From a bacterium (GTDB lineage Bacteria; Planctomycetota; Planctomycetia; Pirellulales; UBA1268): a stretch of 48,775 nt of DNA. The notes under the pieces were generated by a model. The model searched no databases. It saw only the letters and a program-made list of their open reading frames with translations, and had not been told where the DNA came from. The stretch lies in NCBI GenBank assembly GCA_029978085.1, contig JAPOJV010000007.1, positions 1 to 48,775 on the forward strand, read 5' to 3'. The position numbers were made by a program, and so were the translations under genes. Shown piece after piece: positions 26,917 through 36,921 of the stretch (the first letter of the stretch is position 1; each line of letters starts with the position of its first letter).

Positions 26917-27452
26917 CGGCCGTCTCCTCCGCGTGCGGCGAGCCAGTGCACGATCCGGCCCGCGATGGCATCTGGTGGCTCTGCCCCGGTATCGAAGGCC
27001 ACGTCGGCGCATTCCGTGTAGAGCGGCAGGCGAGCCGCGAGCGCCGCCTCGACCTCAGCGAGAGGGTCGGCAGCCGTGAGCGCCGGCCGCCGGTCGCGGG
27101 TGGTCGGGTCGGCGGCAAGCCGGTCGCGGATGACGTCGGCCGAAGCCGTGAGCCAGACCACCGGCCGGCCCGACTCGCGGAGGAGCCTGCGATTCTCGGG
27201 GCGGAGCACGACGCCTCCACCTGTGGCCAGCACACCGCGAAACGAGCCCAGGAGGTCGGCCAGGATCTCGGCCTCGGCATCGCGAAAGGCCGGCTCGCCG
27301 CGATCGCGCACGACCGCGGCGATCGTGGTGGCGAGCCGTGACTCGAGGACGGCATCGGCGTCGATCCAGTCGCATCCGAGCCGTGCCGCGACGATCGCCG
27401 CGATGGTCGACTTGCCCGTGCCTCGATAGCCGATCAGTGTGACCCGCGGCAT
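26913..27452 (-). CDS. aroK: shikimate kinase
   Basis: Shikimate kinase phosphorylates shikimate at the 3-hydroxyl, the fifth step of the shikimate pathway. The 179-residue protein has Walker A GYRGTGKST (8-16), the DWIDAD shikimate-binding block, the LATGGGVVLRPE block, and the lid region with Arg residues (TTRDRRPALTA). It begins 10 bases after aroDE and overlaps the next gene by four bases, so it belongs to a tight operon. Confidence 0.95.
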   Translation of the reverse strand: MPRVTLIGYRGTGKSTIAAIVAARLGCDWIDADAVLESRLATTIAAVVRDRGEPAFRDAEAEILADLLGSFRGVLATGGGVVLRPENRRLLRESGRPVVWLTASADVIRDRLAADPTTRDRRPALTAADPLAEVEAALAARLPLYTECADVAFDTGAEPPDAIAGRIVHWLAARGGDGR

Positions 27453-27462
27453 TGGGAATCCT

Positions 27463-28971
27463 TCAGACAGGCTGCTTGGCCGAGGCGGTGGCCCGCTTGA
27501 GAGCCTCCCGCATCACCTCGTGCCGCGGTTCGACGCCGTGCCAGATGCGGAATTGGATGGCCGCCTGCCGCACGAACATCTCGACGCCCGTGACGATCCT
27601 GCAGCCGATCTCCCGCGCCTGCTTGATCAGGAGCGTGTTCTCGGGGTTGTAGACCGTGTCGAACACGACCATGTAGGACCGCAGGTGCTCCTTGTCGAAG
27701 GGGGTCTCGTCCACGTTGGGGTGCATGCCGACTGGCGTCGCGTTGATCACGCAGTCATAGGGAAGGCGATAGCGTGAATCCCAGTCGATCGCCTTGCAGC
27801 CGACCTCGCTGGCGATCTTCTTGGCGCGATCGAGCGTGCGCGAGGCCACCGTCACCTCGACTCCCTTTTGCCGCAGGCCGAATGACACGGCCCGGGCCGC
27901 ACCGCCGGCTCCGAGGACGAGGGCCGTCTTCACGCCGAACCCGCCGCCGGGCGGCTGCTCCTGATCGGCAAGTGCCGCCTCGAGGCTCTCGACCGCGGCC
28001 GTGGCATCGGTGTTAGCTGCCGAGATCCCACCGGCGGCGAACGAGAGCGTGTTTGCGGCCCCGATCGACTGCACGAGCGGATCCTGGATGACGCAGTGCT
28101 TGAGCACGGTCTCCTTGTGAGGGATCGTCACGCTCAGGCCGGCCAGTGGCCAGCGGCCGGCGTTCGCCAGGAACTCGTCGATCTGCTCGGCCGGCACGCG
28201 GAAGGGCACGTAGACGGCGTCGATGCCGGCTGCGGCGAGGGCGGCGTTGTGTACCACCGGACTCAGGCTGTGGCCCACCGGATCTGCCACCACGCCGTAG
28301 ATCTTCGTGGTCTGCGTCAGCGAGTCGAAGCGGTACATGTCGCGCATCTGTCGCCAGCCGATCTGGCCGGGCGCGAGCACGCGGTCGTCGTGAAACGTCG
28401 CGAAGGTGAACGGGGCGCCGGCCCGACCGGCCAGAATCCGGGTCGGCACGCCGATGTCGCCCATGCAGAGGCCGACGGTGGGTATCCGGCTGGCGTGCAC
28501 CATCTCCAGCATCCGCAGGTTGTCGGTCGGATGGTTGGCCATCGCGGCGATCTTGACGACGTCGGCATTGAGCTCGGCGAGCCGCTTGTGGAGGAGCGTG
28601 AGGTCGGCGGGGGTCTTCTGAAAATCATGGTGACTGACGATCCGCTTCGTCTTGCCATACCGCGGCACCTTGGCGGCGATGTCGTCCTCGAGATCGACGT
28701 AGTCGGCCCCCTCGACGATCGCCGTGCGAAGGAGCATGAGTCGATCCTCTTCGGACTTCTCCCAGCGGCCACCATCGGCGACTCGCCGGCACGTGACGAT
28801 CACGGGGCAGGGCCGCTCGGCGAGGAGCCGTTTCACCTGCACGTTGCCCTGGATGTAGTCGAGCCGCAGTTCGACGAGCGGCACGCCGTTCTCCGCCAGG
28901 TGGCGGTGCTCCGCGATGACGTGTCGATGCCGGCCGCGGCCGATGCTGACGCAGATCATGGTCGTCGCCAT
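27463..28971 (-). CDS. aroDE: bifunctional 3-dehydroquinate dehydratase/shikimate dehydrogenase
   Basis: One 502-residue protein carries two successive shikimate-pathway enzymes. Residues 1-215 are a type I dehydroquinase with catalytic His in SHHDF (114-115) and the Schiff-base Lys K140 (DVVKIAAMANHPTD). Residues 222-500 are shikimate dehydrogenase with VADPVGHSLSPVVHN, the catalytic Lys in TIPHKE, the Asp in AANTDATA, the NADP-binding loop LVLGAGGAARA, and VINATPVGM. The order AroD-AroE is that of the plant fusion and is known in some bacteria. It lies seven bases after mutL and ten before aroK. Confidence 0.96.
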   Translation of the reverse strand: MATTMICVSIGRGRHRHVIAEHRHLAENGVPLVELRLDYIQGNVQVKRLLAERPCPVIVTCRRVADGGRWEKSEEDRLMLLRTAIVEGADYVDLEDDIAAKVPRYGKTKRIVSHHDFQKTPADLTLLHKRLAELNADVVKIAAMANHPTDNLRMLEMVHASRIPTVGLCMGDIGVPTRILAGRAGAPFTFATFHDDRVLAPGQIGWRQMRDMYRFDSLTQTTKIYGVVADPVGHSLSPVVHNAALAAAGIDAVYVPFRVPAEQIDEFLANAGRWPLAGLSVTIPHKETVLKHCVIQDPLVQSIGAANTLSFAAGGISAANTDATAAVESLEAALADQEQPPGGGFGVKTALVLGAGGAARAVSFGLRQKGVEVTVASRTLDRAKKIASEVGCKAIDWDSRYRLPYDCVINATPVGMHPNVDETPFDKEHLRSYMVVFDTVYNPENTLLIKQAREIGCRIVTGVEMFVRQAAIQFRIWHGVEPRHEVMREALKRATASAKQPV

Positions 28972-28978
28972 CCTCCGT

Positions 28979-30790
28979 TCAGGTGCGCCGAAACTGGCGG
29001 TCGAGCTCGTGTCGTGACAGCGTCAGCGACGTCGGCCGCCCGTGCGGGCAGTGGTGCGATTCGCGGACCAGTCGGCGATCGCGGACGAGCGCATCGACCT
29101 CCGCCTGGGAGAGCGGGTCGCCCGCCTTGATCGCCGCTTTGCAGGCCAGACCGTGGAGCACCTCGTCGACGAGCAGCGAGGCGGCCCGACCCGGAGCCGC
29201 CGCGACGGCTGCCAGTCGGTCGAGCGCCTCGCGGACGATCGCGGCCGCGGGAGTGTTGCCCGCCAGCACCGGCTTCGAGGTCACGATCACCGTCGTGCCG
29301 CCGAACGGCTCCACCTGCATGCCGGCCTGCTCCAGCGTCGCCGCGTGTTCCTGCACCAATTCCAGCTCCGCGGGAGAGAGATCGATCCGTTCCGGGACGA
29401 GGAGTCGTTGCACGTCGAGGCCACCCCGCTCCACCGCCGCCTTGAGCCGCTCGTAGAGCACCCGCTCGTGGAGGGCGTGCTGGTCGATCACCTCGATGCC
29501 GTCGCCAGCCTCGACGATGAGATACCGATTATGCATCTGCACCGCCCGCTCGTCTGCGGCGGCGGCCGATTCGGCCTGCTCCCAGGCCGGGACCGCATCT
29601 CGGCCGGCGGTCCAACTCGCGGGTGGGGACGAGTCAGGCGTCGAGGGACGCGATGGAAACGGCACGAACCCCGGTGTGGGCCGCCCGGCTGGTGGGGCCT
29701 GCTCGACGACAGGCTCGTCGGCCCACAGCCGGCTGCTCGTGGAGGCGGGAGGGGCCAGGGCAACGGGGGGTTTCAGCCGCGCCGTCATGTCGTCGGCCAG
29801 GAACCGCGTGCGCAGCGCGGCCAGCACGAGCCGATAGAGCCGCGACGGCTCGCGGAACCGCACCTCCATCTTGGCAGGGTGCACGTTGACATCGACCGCG
29901 TCGGGCGGAATCGCGAACTGGAGGAACACGATCGGCTGCCGGCCGGAGAGCAGCATGCCGCGGTAGGCCTCCTGCACCGCATGCAGGATCGAGCGATCGC
30001 GAAACGGCCGTCCGGCGACGAACAGGTGCTGGAGCCGCGTGCCCGCCATGTCGTCCTCGGGCCGCCCCACGAACCCCGACACGGCGATGTCACCGTCGGA
30101 TGCCTCGACCTCGAGCAGCCGGCTGCCGAGTGCCTCGCCGTAGAGATCGGCAATCCGCCGCCGCCACGAGTCGGTGGCAGGCAGGTCGTGCACGCGGCGG
30201 CCGCGCGACGTGGCCGCGTTGTGCGTGAGCGTGAAGGCCACGCCCGGATGGGCGAGCGCCGTCCGGACGAACGCCTCGGACGAATGCGACCACTCCGTCT
30301 GGGCTGCGCGGAGAAAGGCCCGGCGCGCCGGCACGTTGCCGAAGAGCTGATGCACCTCCACGGTCGTGCCCACTCCGCAGCCCTCGGGCACCACCTCACC
30401 CACGCGTCCGCCGTCGACCGTGATCGACGCACCGGCCGCATCGGCCGTGCGAGAGCGGATCACGAGCCGCGACACCTCGCCGATGCTCGCGAGCGCCTCG
30501 CCCCGGAAGCCGAGCGTGCCGATTCGTTCGAGGTCTTCGGCCACCCGCAGCTTGCTGGTGGCATGCTGGGCGATGGCGAGCGGCAGGTCGTCCGGCGGGA
30601 TGCCGCAGCCGTCGTCGGACACCCGCACGAGCGCCACGCCTCCCTGCTCGAGCGCGACGTCGATCCGGGTGGGGCCCGCATCGAGCGCGTTCTCGAGGAG
30701 CTCCTTCACGACGCTCGCCGGCCGCTCCACGACCTCGCCGGCGGCGATGCGGTTGACGACCGCAGGCGGCAGTTTCTGGATCCGCGGCAT
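28979..30790 (-). CDS. mutL: DNA mismatch repair protein MutL, endonuclease type
   Basis: MutL links mismatch recognition to strand removal. The 603-residue protein has the GHKL ATPase motifs (ENALDAG near 33-39, DDGCGI near 59-64, TLGFRGEAL near 92-100), a Pro-rich linker (about 340-410) and a C-terminal dimerisation domain. That domain has DQHALHERVLYE (436-447), the metal-binding nuclease motif of MutL proteins from bacteria lacking MutH, and a CPHGRP motif near the end. It therefore probably nicks DNA itself. Its ATG shares one base with the stop of the preceding regulator gene (TGATG). Confidence 0.96.
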   Translation of the reverse strand: MPRIQKLPPAVVNRIAAGEVVERPASVVKELLENALDAGPTRIDVALEQGGVALVRVSDDGCGIPPDDLPLAIAQHATSKLRVAEDLERIGTLGFRGEALASIGEVSRLVIRSRTADAAGASITVDGGRVGEVVPEGCGVGTTVEVHQLFGNVPARRAFLRAAQTEWSHSSEAFVRTALAHPGVAFTLTHNAATSRGRRVHDLPATDSWRRRIADLYGEALGSRLLEVEASDGDIAVSGFVGRPEDDMAGTRLQHLFVAGRPFRDRSILHAVQEAYRGMLLSGRQPIVFLQFAIPPDAVDVNVHPAKMEVRFREPSRLYRLVLAALRTRFLADDMTARLKPPVALAPPASTSSRLWADEPVVEQAPPAGRPTPGFVPFPSRPSTPDSSPPASWTAGRDAVPAWEQAESAAAADERAVQMHNRYLIVEAGDGIEVIDQHALHERVLYERLKAAVERGGLDVQRLLVPERIDLSPAELELVQEHAATLEQAGMQVEPFGGTTVIVTSKPVLAGNTPAAAIVREALDRLAAVAAAPGRAASLLVDEVLHGLACKAAIKAGDPLSQAEVDALVRDRRLVRESHHCPHGRPTSLTLSRHELDRQFRRT

Positions 30791-32208
30791 CAGGACAGTT
30801 GATACTCTTTGATTTTTCGATACAGCGTTCGCTCACCGATGCCGAGCAGTTCCGCCGCCTGCTCCCGATTGCCGCCGGTGAGCTTGAGGGTCTCGGTGAT
30901 GAAGATCCGCTCGACCTCTTCCAGCGGCCGCCCCACGAGCGACGCGATCCCGGCCGAGCCGTCGGGCTGCACGGGCGTGGCGGCCGGCGTCGCCGGCTCG
31001 AGCTCCAGCGGCAGGTCGTCGACGTCGAGCGTCTCGTCGCAGTCGACCACCACCATGCTTTCGATCACGTTGCGGAGCTGACGCACGTTGCCTGGCCAGG
31101 GAAACGATCCGAGCTTCGTGCGGGCGGCGAGCGACACGCCCTTGATCGTCTTGGCGTGCCGTTTCGCGAACTGCTTCACGAAGTGCTCGATCAAGAGCGG
31201 GATGTCGCCGGACCGGTCCCGGAGCGGCGGGATTCCGATCGTCACCACCTTGAGGCGGTGGTAGAGGTCGCTGCGGAAGCCGCCGCCGGCGATCGCCTCC
31301 TCGAGGTTGCGGTTCGTGGCCGAGAGAATCCGCACGTTCACCCGCACGGGCGTGTTGGAGCCGACGCGGGTGATCTCGCCCGACTCCAGCACCCGCAACA
31401 GCTTGATCTGCGTGGCCATCGGCATGTCGCCGACTTCGTCGAGAAACAGCGTGCCGCCGTTGGCATACTCGAACTTGCCGACCCGATCGCTGGAGGCGTC
31501 GGTGAAGGCCCCGCGGACATGCCCGAACAGTTCGCTCTCCAGGATGTTCTCGCTCAGGGCCGCGCAGTTGAGGGCCACGAACGGCTTGTTCTTTCGAGGG
31601 CTGTTCTGGTGGATGGCCTGGGCGACGAGCTCCTTGCCCGTGCCCGTCTCGCCCTGGATCAGCACCGTGGCATCGGTCGGGGCGATCCGCTTGAGCCGCT
31701 CGATCAGCCCGAGCATCTGCGGGCTCGAGCCGACCACGCCTTCGAAACCGAATTTTTCATCGAGCCGTCGGTTGAGTTCGAGGTTCTGCCGCCGCAGCCG
31801 GGTGCTCTCGGCCGCCTTCTCGACGGCGGTCCGAAGATGGCCGAGGTCGAGCGGTTTCTGCAGGTAGTTGAAGGCGCCCTGCTGCATCGCCGACACGGCC
31901 GACGGAATCGTGCCGTGGCCGGTGACCACGATCACCTCCGTTTCGGGCGAGGCCTTCTTGGCCCGCGCGAGGATCTCGAGGCCGCCGATGTCGGTCATCA
32001 TCAGATCGGTGACGACGATGTCGAACGTCTCCTGCTCGATCCGGCGGGCGCCTTCGCCGCCGCTCCCCACCACCGTCACGTCGTGCCCCAGCCGCGACAG
32101 TCCCTCACCCATCGTCCGTGCATGCACGATGTCGTTGTCGACGACGAGCACCCGCATCGGCGCGGAGCCGGCGGATGAACCAGAATCTTTCGCGGAAACG
32201 CCTGTCAT
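30790..32208 (-). CDS. sigma-54-dependent response regulator (NtrC type)
   Basis: A 472-residue activator. The receiver domain has D24/D26 and phospho-acceptor D68. The AAA+ domain (about 155-390) has Walker A GETGTGKE (186-193) and Walker [13 protein letters not shown]. The C-terminal helix-turn-helix is Fis-like ([20 protein letters not shown]). The sigma-54-contacting loop reads GAFTDA (233-238) instead of the usual GAFTGA. Its start overlaps the kinase stop by four bases; MRVLVVDND (ATG at 32157) is an alternative start. It is the likely partner of the kinase just upstream. Target promoters cannot be named from this window. Confidence 0.94.
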   Translation of the reverse strand: MTGVSAKDSGSSAGSAPMRVLVVDNDIVHARTMGEGLSRLGHDVTVVGSGGEGARRIEQETFDIVVTDLMMTDIGGLEILARAKKASPETEVIVVTGHGTIPSAVSAMQQGAFNYLQKPLDLGHLRTAVEKAAESTRLRRQNLELNRRLDEKFGFEGVVGSSPQMLGLIERLKRIAPTDATVLIQGETGTGKELVAQAIHQNSPRKNKPFVALNCAALSENILESELFGHVRGAFTDASSDRVGKFEYANGGTLFLDEVGDMPMATQIKLLRVLESGEITRVGSNTPVRVNVRILSATNRNLEEAIAGGGFRSDLYHRLKVVTIGIPPLRDRSGDIPLLIEHFVKQFAKRHAKTIKGVSLAARTKLGSFPWPGNVRQLRNVIESMVVVDCDETLDVDDLPLELEPATPAATPVQPDGSAGIASLVGRPLEEVERIFITETLKLTGGNREQAAELLGIGERTLYRKIKEYQLS

Positions 32209-32984
32209 GACCGCGATCGTACGAAGCCATGCGGCCTACCGTCCAGTTGCGGCGGCAGGCGGGGAGGCGCGGGGAGCCAGATCGTGAGCTTCGTGCCGCG
32301 GCCGGGCGCCGTCTCGATGTCGATCGTGCCGCCGTGGGCCTCGACGATCTTGCGGGACGTGGGGAGGCCGAGGCCGGAGCCCCCCTGCTTCGTCGTGTAG
32401 AAGGCCTGGAACACCTTGCCGAGCGTCTCGGCATCCATGCCCGGACCGGTGTCGATCAGTTCCAGCATGACGCCGAGGCCCGACGGCCGCGTGCGGACGA
32501 CGAGCTGCCCGCCCCCCTCCATGGCCTGCACGGCGTTGAGGAGCAGGTTGAGCACGGCGGAGCGGAAGGTCTCGCGGTCGATCCGGACCGCAGGCAGCTC
32601 GGGATCGAGGTACCGCACGATGTCGACGCCCGATTCGGCTGCCCGCGGGGCGAAGAAGTCGAGCAGCTGCTCGAGCTCGGCGTTGAGGCTGCCGGGCTCG
32701 AGCGTAAGCGACTCCTGCCGGGCGAAGTCGAGAAAGTCGCCGAGCAGCTTCTGGAGCCGGTCACATTCCTGCCGCACGAGCTCGATCTTGGCCCGCGCCC
32801 GGCGATCGCGGTGCTTCGTGGGCGATTCCGGATCCTCGCCCGCGAAATCCTCGGCGAGCAGCTCCATGTTGAGCCGGATCGTCGAGAGCGGATTGCGGAT
32901 CTCGTGGGCGAGGCCGCCCACGAGAGCCGCGAACTCCGCATATGTCTCCGCCCGCGAACGGGCCGACTCATCGTCGGGCGCCAT
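32205..32984 (-). CDS. soluble sensor histidine kinase
   Basis: A short, 259-residue kinase with no membrane segment and no recognisable sensor domain. It has the phospho-acceptor H box [17 protein letters not shown] (about 23-39), N box [14 protein letters not shown], and ATP-lid glycines in DTGPGMD and [19 protein letters not shown]. It should phosphorylate the adjacent sigma-54 regulator, whose start it overlaps by four bases. With only about 20 residues before the H box, its signal must come from a partner protein or metabolite. A 68-base gap separates it from pnp. Confidence 0.93.
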   Translation of the reverse strand: MAPDDESARSRAETYAEFAALVGGLAHEIRNPLSTIRLNMELLAEDFAGEDPESPTKHRDRRARAKIELVRQECDRLQKLLGDFLDFARQESLTLEPGSLNAELEQLLDFFAPRAAESGVDIVRYLDPELPAVRIDRETFRSAVLNLLLNAVQAMEGGGQLVVRTRPSGLGVMLELIDTGPGMDAETLGKVFQAFYTTKQGGSGLGLPTSRKIVEAHGGTIDIETAPGRGTKLTIWLPAPPRLPPQLDGRPHGFVRSRS

Positions 32985-33052
32985 GGCCGTCTCCGCCGGA
33001 TAAAGTTCGGGGAAGTCGGATCAGCGTCGGGCTGCAGGGGACGGGGCCGGCC

Positions 33053-35182
33053 TCACGTGGGCTGGCCGCCGCCCGCCTCCTCGCGAATCACCGCCTTGCG
33101 GCTGAGCTTCACGCGATCCTGGTCGTCGACCGCGATCACCTTCACCCGCATCGTGTCGCCGATCTTGCAGAAGTCGGCCACGCTCTTCACGAACTCGTCG
33201 GAGAGCTCGCTGACGTGGCAGAGGCCGTCCTTGCCAGGCACGAGCTCGATGAAGGCACCGAAGTCCTTGATGCTCGTCACGCGGCCCTCGTAGATCCGCC
33301 CGATCTGGATCGATGCGGTGAGCGCCTCGATCTTGGCCATGGCCGCCATCGCCCCTTCGGAGTCGTGGCTGGCCACGGTGACCGTGCCGTCGTCCTCGAC
33401 CTCGATGCTGGCACCGGTCGATTCCTGGATCGCCCGGATCGTCTTGCCGCCGGGGCCGATGAGCAGGCCGATCTTCTCGGGGTTGATCTGCGTGCGCAAC
33501 AGACGCGGTGCCCACGGCGAGATCTCCGGCCGCGGCCGGCGGATCGCCGAGAGCATCGTTCGCAGGATCTCGAGGCGGGCGTCACGCGACTGCCGCAGCG
33601 TGGCCTCGATGATCGCCGGCGAGATGCCGTCGATCTTGAGGTCGAGCTGGATGCCGGTGATGCCGTTCTGCGAGCCGGCGATCTTGAAGTCCATGTCGCC
33701 GTAGTGGTCTTCGTCGCCGATGATGTCGGTGAGGAGTACCCACTGGCTTTCCGACTGCTTCACCAGGCCGACGGAGATGCCCGCCACCGGGTGCGAGATC
33801 GGCACGCCCGCGGCCATGAGGCCCAGCGTGGCGGCGCACACGCTCGCCATCGAGCTCGAGCCGTTCGACTCGAGGATGTCGGAGATCACGCGAATCGTGT
33901 AGGGGAAGACATCGGGCTCGGGGAGCACGGGCTTCACGCTCCGCTCGGCCAGGGCACCGTGGCCCAGCTCGCGGCGGCCCGGGCCGCGGATCGGCCGCAC
34001 TTCGCCCACCGAGAACGAGGGGAAGTAGTAGTCGAGCATGAACTTCTTCGAATACTCGTCGATCAGGCCGTCGACACGCTGCTCGTCCTTGCCGGTGCCG
34101 AGCGTGATCGTGACGAGCGACTGCGTCTCGCCGCGCTGGAAGAGCGCCGAGCCGTGCACGCGGGGGAGCAGGTCGACCTCGCAATGGAGCGGCCGCAGGC
34201 TCTTGTAATCGCGGCCGTCGGGCCGCTTGCCCTCGAGGATCAGCTCGCGGACCGCCTGCTCTTCCAGGGCGTGCCAGACATGCGCGAAGTCGGCGTCGCT
34301 CACGCCGCCAGCCGCACCCGGCTTGAAGCCGAAGGCCGGCTCGGTCGGGGCGACCTCGGCCTTCGCCTTCTCACGCAGCTCTTTCACCGCCTGACCCCGC
34401 TCCTGCTTGCCGGCGATCGCCTTGGCGGCCTTCAGCCCCTGGAGGTAGCCGGTGGTGAGCCGGCTGCGGAGGGCGGAGTAGTCGGCCAGCACGTACTCCT
34501 TCTTCGGCTTGCCCGCCTTGCGGACGAGTTCCTCCTGCATCTCGCAGAGCACGCGGATGATGCGGTGGGCCTCGTCGAGGGCCTGCAGCATGCGGTCTTC
34601 GGGCATCTCGCGGGCGAAGCCCTCGATCATGAGGATCGCGGTGGGGCTGCCAGAGACCACGAGGTCGAGATCGCTCTCCTCGAGCTGATCTTGCGTGGGG
34701 AACGGCACGAAGCGACCGTCGATCTGCGCCAGCCGCACGCTGCCGAGCGGACCGCGGAAGGGCAGGGGGGAGATGCAGAGGGCGGCCGAGGCGCCGTTCA
34801 TCGCGAGCACGTCGGGATCATTTTGCTTGTCGGCGGCCAGCACGTTGGCCTGCACCTGGACCTCGTCGTAGAAGCCCTCGGGGAAGAGCGGCCGAATCGG
34901 CCGGTCCATGAGGCGACTGGTGAGCGTTTCCTTGAGGGTCGGTCGGCCTTCCCGCTTGAGGAAGCCGCCCGGGAACTTGCCGGCCGAGGCCACTCGCTCG
35001 CGGTAGTCGCAGGTCAGCGGGAAGAAATCGATGCCCGCGCGGGGGGCGCCGGTTGCGGCAGCCACGAGCACGACGGTTTCGCCGTAGGAGACGAGCACGC
35101 TCCCGGCGGCCTGCTTGGCCAAAAAGCCGGTCTCGATCGCCAACACATGATCCCCGATCTGCCGTTCAACGCGCTGCTTCAC
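33053..35182 (-). CDS. pnp: polyribonucleotide nucleotidyltransferase (PNPase)
   Basis: PNPase degrades RNA from the 3' end using phosphate, as a trimer and often within the RNA degradosome. The 709-residue protein has two RNase PH-like domains separated by a helical domain (about 230-310). A KH domain (IGLLIGPGGKTIRAIQESTG, about 560-580) and an S1 domain (GRIYEGRVTSIKDFGAFIEL, about 625-690) follow. It follows rpsO in the same orientation, the widely conserved rpsO-pnp order. The length is normal. Confidence 0.97.
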   Translation of the reverse strand: MKQRVERQIGDHVLAIETGFLAKQAAGSVLVSYGETVVLVAAATGAPRAGIDFFPLTCDYRERVASAGKFPGGFLKREGRPTLKETLTSRLMDRPIRPLFPEGFYDEVQVQANVLAADKQNDPDVLAMNGASAALCISPLPFRGPLGSVRLAQIDGRFVPFPTQDQLEESDLDLVVSGSPTAILMIEGFAREMPEDRMLQALDEAHRIIRVLCEMQEELVRKAGKPKKEYVLADYSALRSRLTTGYLQGLKAAKAIAGKQERGQAVKELREKAKAEVAPTEPAFGFKPGAAGGVSDADFAHVWHALEEQAVRELILEGKRPDGRDYKSLRPLHCEVDLLPRVHGSALFQRGETQSLVTITLGTGKDEQRVDGLIDEYSKKFMLDYYFPSFSVGEVRPIRGPGRRELGHGALAERSVKPVLPEPDVFPYTIRVISDILESNGSSSMASVCAATLGLMAAGVPISHPVAGISVGLVKQSESQWVLLTDIIGDEDHYGDMDFKIAGSQNGITGIQLDLKIDGISPAIIEATLRQSRDARLEILRTMLSAIRRPRPEISPWAPRLLRTQINPEKIGLLIGPGGKTIRAIQESTGASIEVEDDGTVTVASHDSEGAMAAMAKIEALTASIQIGRIYEGRVTSIKDFGAFIELVPGKDGLCHVSELSDEFVKSVADFCKIGDTMRVKVIAVDDQDRVKLSRKAVIREEAGGGQPT

Positions 35183-35256
35183 TGTCGTTCCCTTTCGTGC
35201 CTTCGATCTCGCGGCGGCTGCCTCTGCAGCGCTGCGAACGTGCCGTCACCATGGTC

Positions 35257-35275
35257 CGGGAGCGACATGCTCCCG
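35257..35275. terminator. hairpin between rpsO and pnp
   Basis: CGGGAGC (35257-35263) pairs with GCTCCCG (35269-35275) around a five-base loop. It lies in the 202-base gap between rpsO and pnp, where other bacteria carry an rpsO terminator and RNase III sites for pnp autocontrol. No T run follows on the minus strand, so its role is uncertain. Confidence 0.35.
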
Positions 35276-35384
35276 CCATCCTCGCTCCGTGCGGTTCCGG
35301 CCCATCAGTGGGCGAAACTCGCACCAATCAACGCCATCCACGGCCAATCTCCGGAGAGGACCACGCCCTGACGGGCACGGTGGA

Positions 35385-35654
35385 CTACTTCCGGATCTCC
35401 AGCCGCTTGATGATGTCGAGATACCGCTGCGGCGCGACGCGCTTGAGATAGTCGAGAAGCCGGCGGCGCCGGCTCACCATCTTCAAGAGACCCCGCCGGC
35501 TGGCGAAGTCTTTGGAGTGCTTCTTGAAGTGATCGGTCAGATCGGTGATCCGACCGGTCAGCAGGGCGATCTGGATCTCAGCAGATCCGGTGTCGGCGGT
35601 AGCCCGCCGGTGAGCGCCAATCAACTCTTGCTTGCGTTCTTTCGTGAGCGTCAT
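35385..35654 (-). CDS. rpsO: 30S ribosomal protein S15
   Basis: S15 binds 16S rRNA and helps assemble the platform of the small subunit. The 89-residue length is exactly that of the family. Recognisable blocks are TGSAEIQIALLTGRI, LTDHFKKHSKDFASRRGL and MVSRRRRLLDYLKR. The start is ATG at 35654 (MTLTKERKQELI), six codons inside a longer in-frame opening. The gene precedes pnp, as expected. Confidence 0.97.
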   Translation of the reverse strand: MTLTKERKQELIGAHRRATADTGSAEIQIALLTGRITDLTDHFKKHSKDFASRRGLLKMVSRRRRLLDYLKRVAPQRYLDIIKRLEIRK

Positions 35655-35781
35655 CAGCCGAACTCCACCCACCTGTGGGTGGCGTGATTGTTTGGATTGA
35701 GGATTCTTGAGGGCCGAAGTCTATCCGGGGAGCCCCGGATTGCAAACCGGAGCCGTTCTCGTGCCTGGTTTTCGCGAAGGT

Positions 35782-36771
35782 TCAGCGGCTCGGCCGGCGG
35801 CCGACGCCGTGGGGGGTGTGCACCACGTTCCAGGCCAGCCCGAGTTTCTCGAGCACCAGGATCGCCCAGTAGGTGACGTCGACCTCCCACCACTTGTGGC
35901 CGTGCTTGGCCATCCGCTGGTAGGCGTGGTGGTTGTTGTGCCAGCCCTCGCCGAACGCGAGGAGGCCGACCCACCACAGGTTCCGGGAGTCGTCCGTGGT
36001 CTCGTAGTTGCGGTAGCCCCACATGTGGGTCGCCGAGTTCACGAACCAGGTGACGTGGAACACGATCACCATCCGCACGGCGAGGCCCCAGAGCAGCCAC
36101 GAAATTCCCACGTCGCGACCGTACAGCGACCAGCCGCTGGCCAGCAGCGCGGCACCGATCAAGAAGTGCCAGAGCAGGAACGTCTGATGGAGGAACCGCA
36201 CGCCCCGGTCGCGGGCCAGGTCGGGGGCCCACCGCTTTGCACGCGCTGCAGTCTCCTCGGGCGTATGCAATGGGAAAAGCCAGAGCATGTGTGACCAGAG
36301 GCCGCCGTCGCGCGGCGTGTGGGGATCGCCATCCTGATCGCTGAAGGCATGGTGCTTGCGGTGGTTCGACACCCAGTCGAGCGCGGATCCCTCGCCGGAG
36401 ATGCCGCCGAGAAAGGCGAAGAAGAAACGCACGGGTGCGTAGGTCTGGAAACTGCCGTGCGTGAGCAGCCGGTGGTAGCCGAGGCAGACGCCCAGGCCGC
36501 CGGTCACCCAATACAGCACGAGGCAGATCGCAAGTCCCGACCATGTGAAGTAGAAGGGGGCGAAGAGTGCGGCGAGGTGGACGCCGCCAATCCAGAGCAC
36601 GACGGGCCAGTCGAGCTTGAGCGAGCCGTTCGTGCCGGGCTCGGTTTGCAGCGACTCGCCGTCCGCATCGCCGTCGATGCCCGTGCACGGATCGATGACC
36701 GCGGAGCGGCCGAACTCGAGGTCATCGGCCGGCGTCGAGGGAGCAGCGGTGAGTGTGGCAGGGGGCGTCAT
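35782..36771 (-). CDS. acyl-CoA/fatty acid desaturase (delta-9 type)
   Basis: A membrane di-iron enzyme that inserts a cis double bond in fatty acyl chains and so adjusts membrane fluidity. The 329-residue protein has the three histidine boxes HRLLTH, HRKHH and HNNHH in the right order, with hydrophobic pairs (about 55-95 and 190-250) between them. About 50 N-terminal residues before the first membrane segment are of low complexity. It is a single gene with no lipid-synthesis neighbour. Whether the substrate is acyl-CoA or a lipid-bound chain cannot be read from the sequence. Confidence 0.92.
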   Translation of the reverse strand: MTPPATLTAAPSTPADDLEFGRSAVIDPCTGIDGDADGESLQTEPGTNGSLKLDWPVVLWIGGVHLAALFAPFYFTWSGLAICLVLYWVTGGLGVCLGYHRLLTHGSFQTYAPVRFFFAFLGGISGEGSALDWVSNHRKHHAFSDQDGDPHTPRDGGLWSHMLWLFPLHTPEETAARAKRWAPDLARDRGVRFLHQTFLLWHFLIGAALLASGWSLYGRDVGISWLLWGLAVRMVIVFHVTWFVNSATHMWGYRNYETTDDSRNLWWVGLLAFGEGWHNNHHAYQRMAKHGHKWWEVDVTYWAILVLEKLGLAWNVVHTPHGVGRRPSR

Positions 36772-36921
36772 GGGGGCGGTTCCATCGCGGAAGGGGGAGG
36801 CCGGGCAATGGGCTGCCGGGCGGTGGGCTGTAAGACTTCACTACTCTGACGACCGGAGGCGGTTTTGCCACCTGGAAGCCGTCCATTTTCGGTCGGGCGA
36901 GTGTCAAGAACCGGTCAAATT

